Source of the DNA: Azospirillum sp. 51_20
GTDB taxonomy: Bacteria > Pseudomonadota > Alphaproteobacteria > RF32 > CAG-239
Direction: 5' to 3'
NCBI GenBank assembly: GCA_001917175.1
Contig: MNTV01000022.1
Location: 5,527 to 69,526 of the forward strand
Length of the DNA stretch: 64,000 nucleotides
The notes under the pieces were generated by a model, which saw nothing but the letters and a program-made list of their open reading frames with translations, was not told the DNA's origin and ran no database searches. Shown piece by piece: positions 62,282-64,000 of this stretch. Both the position numbers and the translations under genes were made by a program. Position 1 is the stretch's first letter; each line of letters starts with the position of its first letter.

Positions 62282-62800
62282 TCATTTCCCCGCCGTTTTA
62301 TGCTTCTCGCACCAGGCCCGGCGTTTGGCTTCGACATGTTCGGGAATTTCCGCGACAAAGACTATGTCGGCGATTCGTCCCAGATCGGAAACGGAAAGCA
62401 AAATGCTGTCGCCCGGTTTGCCTGCCGCCGCCGTTTTCGGGTCAACGACATAAACTTTGTACAGCTCCATCGGCGCCGGCAGAATCTCAAACACGATTTC
62501 GGGGTAGTCGGGATGTTTCAGCCAGAAAACTTCGCCGCGGGGCGAAATGGCGTCATCACACATAATTTCCAATACGGCGCGATAAGCTTTAACCGTATGC
62601 AGAAAATTGATTTCCTCAAAAACGTAACTTCCGATTTCCTTGCTTGACTGCATGCAAAGATGCAGAAAATCATCACCGTCAATTCCCGATTCGACAATGA
62701 TTTCGGCAAATCCGGACTGCGCAAAAGAAGCGGAAAGACCGAGTTTTTCAATCATAAACTCCTTCCAAAGACGGCTGCGGTCAAAAATTTTTTCGATCAT
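62282..62800 (-). CDS. Protein of unknown function
   Basis: 172 residues from ATG at 62800 (MIEKIFDRSRLW). Mixed alpha/beta, with ISPRGEVFWLKHPDYPEIVF and ILLSVSDLGRIADIVF. No signal peptide, membrane helix or motif that I know. No clear ribosome-binding site; the upstream region is A/T-rich. Confidence 0.6.
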   Translation of the reverse strand: MIEKIFDRSRLWKEFMIEKLGLSASFAQSGFAEIIVESGIDGDDFLHLCMQSSKEIGSYVFEEINFLHTVKAYRAVLEIMCDDAISPRGEVFWLKHPDYPEIVFEILPAPMELYKVYVVDPKTAAAGKPGDSILLSVSDLGRIADIVFVAEIPEHVEAKRRAWCEKHKTAGK

Positions 62801-62888
62801 ACACAATAAATTAAAAAATTAATAATACAAATTCAGCGGCTCATGTATAACACAAACCGCTGAAACGTGCAACAACATTGTGCGGAAG

Positions 62889-63062
62889 CTATTCCGCCGG
62901 TTCCCATTTGCAACGCACCGGAGAAACGATTTTTCCCTCTTCTTTCAGAGCCTTGAAGGCTTTGTCAATTTCCTTGCGGTCGGCTTTGAGAAGCTTTTCC
63001 ACCTCGCCGGCGCTCATCGGTCTGCCGGCTTCTTTCATTACTTTCAGAATTTCTTCTTTCAT
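62889..63062 (-). CDS. Small winged-helix-type protein
   Basis: 57 residues from ATG at 63062, 7 nt after AAAGGA; ATG at 63068 would be too close to that site. Sequence starts MKEEILKVMKEAGRP, then MSAGEVEKLLKADRKEID and KAFKALKEEGKIVSP with RCKWEP at the end: helix-turn-helix plus wing pattern. Probably a DNA-binding or dsRNA/zinc-free winged-helix unit. It is too short for many gene callers. Function unknown. Confidence 0.8.
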   Translation of the reverse strand: MKEEILKVMKEAGRPMSAGEVEKLLKADRKEIDKAFKALKEEGKIVSPVRCKWEPAE

Positions 63063-63137
63063 TGTCATGTCCTTTGATGATTATAAACGAAGTTATTATA
63101 AAAAAGAAACATCCGTTTTCAAGCATAATCGGCAGTC

Positions 63138-63172
63138 AAAAACGCCGTCCCCTTCAAGGAACGGCGTTTTTT
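63138..63172. terminator. Bidirectional terminator
   Basis: AACGCCGT (63141-63148) with ACGGCGTT (63161-63168), flanked by A- and T-runs; follows the partial gene at 63209 on the - strand. Confidence 0.9.
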
Positions 63173-63208
63173 GAGCAATAACCGGCGGTTAAAGCCGGCA
63201 CACTTTTC

Positions 63209-64000
63209 TCATTCGGTGTAGACGATAACCTGGAAGCTTTCGGAAGCTTCGTGTTCGCCGTCGCCGAAAGTACCGCGGATTAACTGGGTAAAATAATATT
63301 CCAGATAATCGCGTTCGTCGCCTTCATATTTGCCGACGTAACGGAGTTCGTGCTCTTCGCGGATGTCCGTATATTTCAGCGACGGCATTTCAAACCTTGT
63401 CAGGCCGTCGTCGTAATACGCCTCATATTCGCTCACCGGATAACTCAGCGTGAAGTAGTTGTATTCAACGTCATACTGACGTCTGACCTTGCACACCACC
63501 ATTCGTTCGGGCATTCCTACCGTATCGCGGACAACCGCGTCCGCAAAACCGGCTTTCTTCAGCTTAAGCGCCGCATCGGGCAGAACCTTGTACTTTTGGA
63601 TCGAAGATTCGATTTCTCCCCGCATTTGTTCCGCCGTATAAGTTTTGCGGCCGACGCTGCCGTCAGAATACCGGTGTTCGACTTCCGCCCAGCTGGTGTA
63701 GGTGCCGGTCCACAACTCGTTTTTCACGTCCCTGATCCCGCTTGCAATCAACCGGCTGGAAACGACTGCCGGATGAGCGCCGGCATAAAGCCGCAGTTCG
63801 ATTTTGGCGGTCAGGGTATAGGTCTTGCCGTTGAAATCAAGCGAAATCGAATGGTCAAACCGCTTGCGCAGGTAGACAACCTGTTCTCCTTCCCCGTTGT
63901 TTTCGATTATGAAATCAAGGTCGGTCAGAGTGTAACCGTTGTCGCGGACGTTCCTGATCGGATGATAGGGCATCGTCTGCCGCGTGATCCCGTCGTCGTA
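63209..64000 (-). CDS. Protein of unknown function, 5' end beyond the window
   Basis: At least 264 residues; the frame stays open to the window edge (YDDGITRQT precedes the first internal Met at 63973), so the true start is probably outside. Beta-rich, with Tyr/Asp/Glu-rich strands; a loosely similar element occurs twice (YDDGITR at the edge and YYDDGLTRFEM near the end). No known domain. Ends at its own terminator. Confidence 0.6.
   Translation of the reverse strand, partial: YDDGITRQTMPYHPIRNVRDNGYTLTDLDFIIENNGEGEQVVYLRKRFDHSISLDFNGKTYTLTAKIELRLYAGAHPAVVSSRLIASGIRDVKNELWTGTYTSWAEVEHRYSDGSVGRKTYTAEQMRGEIESSIQKYKVLPDAALKLKKAGFADAVVRDTVGMPERMVVCKVRRQYDVEYNYFTLSYPVSEYEAYYDDGLTRFEMPSLKYTDIREEHELRYVGKYEGDERDYLEYYFTQLIRGTFGDGEHEASESFQVIVYTE

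Overview
The window reads as chromosomal DNA of a Gram-negative bacterium, most likely an alphaproteobacterium (inference). In favour are a YfgM-like TPR protein next to bamB and der, hslVU-hemW, sufBCD with sufS/sufT, a separate sufE, nlpD, yajC-secD-secF, ampG and a PhoB-type regulator, with strongly biased C/G-ending codons in genes. Rubredoxin, a flavin reductase, a ferritin-like protein and HemW hint at a low-oxygen lifestyle, but this alone does not fix the lineage. No rRNA, tRNA, prophage, IS transposase or CRISPR array was seen.

Layout. 1-5.5 kb: an ABC exporter fragment, a LOG-family protein and tgt in one leftward operon, two small unknown proteins, phoB, rpe and a ferritin-like gene. 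5.6-10 kb: a small-RNA candidate, an FAD dehydrogenase and fba, separated by a 1.6-kb gene-free island of purine/pyrimidine tandem repeats. 10-19 kb: tkt, a lipoprotein, an RNA methyltransferase, a membrane protein and the yfgM-bamB-der operon. 19-21.3 kb: a helix-turn-helix gene facing away from a three-copy tandem array of folded elements, then a second satellite island. 21.3-28.6 kb: a kinase-like protein, ampG, the hslV-hslU-hemW operon, murI, a second small-RNA candidate and a cation/proton antiporter. 28.8-33.2 kb: one 1473-residue repeat-bearing protein of unknown function. 33.4-46.5 kb: an S66 peptidase, a Mn exporter, cold-shock protein, deaminase, slyX, flavin reductase/rubredoxin, two glycosyltransferases, the sufE-sucCD-like-comF operon, a GNAT enzyme, an M20 peptidase and a Ca/Na exchanger. 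46.6-47.8 kb: a duplicated ~267-nt structured element ahead of a lipoprotein gene. 47.8-55.2 kb: an eight-gene suf operon with three non-suf genes inserted. 55.3-64 kb: nlpD, yajC-secD-secF, gpsA, an HD-domain protein and small unknowns.

The most unusual items are: (1) three tandem ~258-bp units at 19561-20296 whose helices differ in sequence but keep pairing; (2) two tandem ~267-nt units at 46606-47145, also with a compensatory helix change and each ending in a terminator-like hairpin; (3) a SucC/SucD-like pair that lacks the phosphohistidine and partner glutamate; (4) a SufD with a 12-Cys insertion; (5) tandem repeats that look like amplified copies of one arm of the fba terminator. All calls rest on reading the sequence and on recall of protein families; no search was run.
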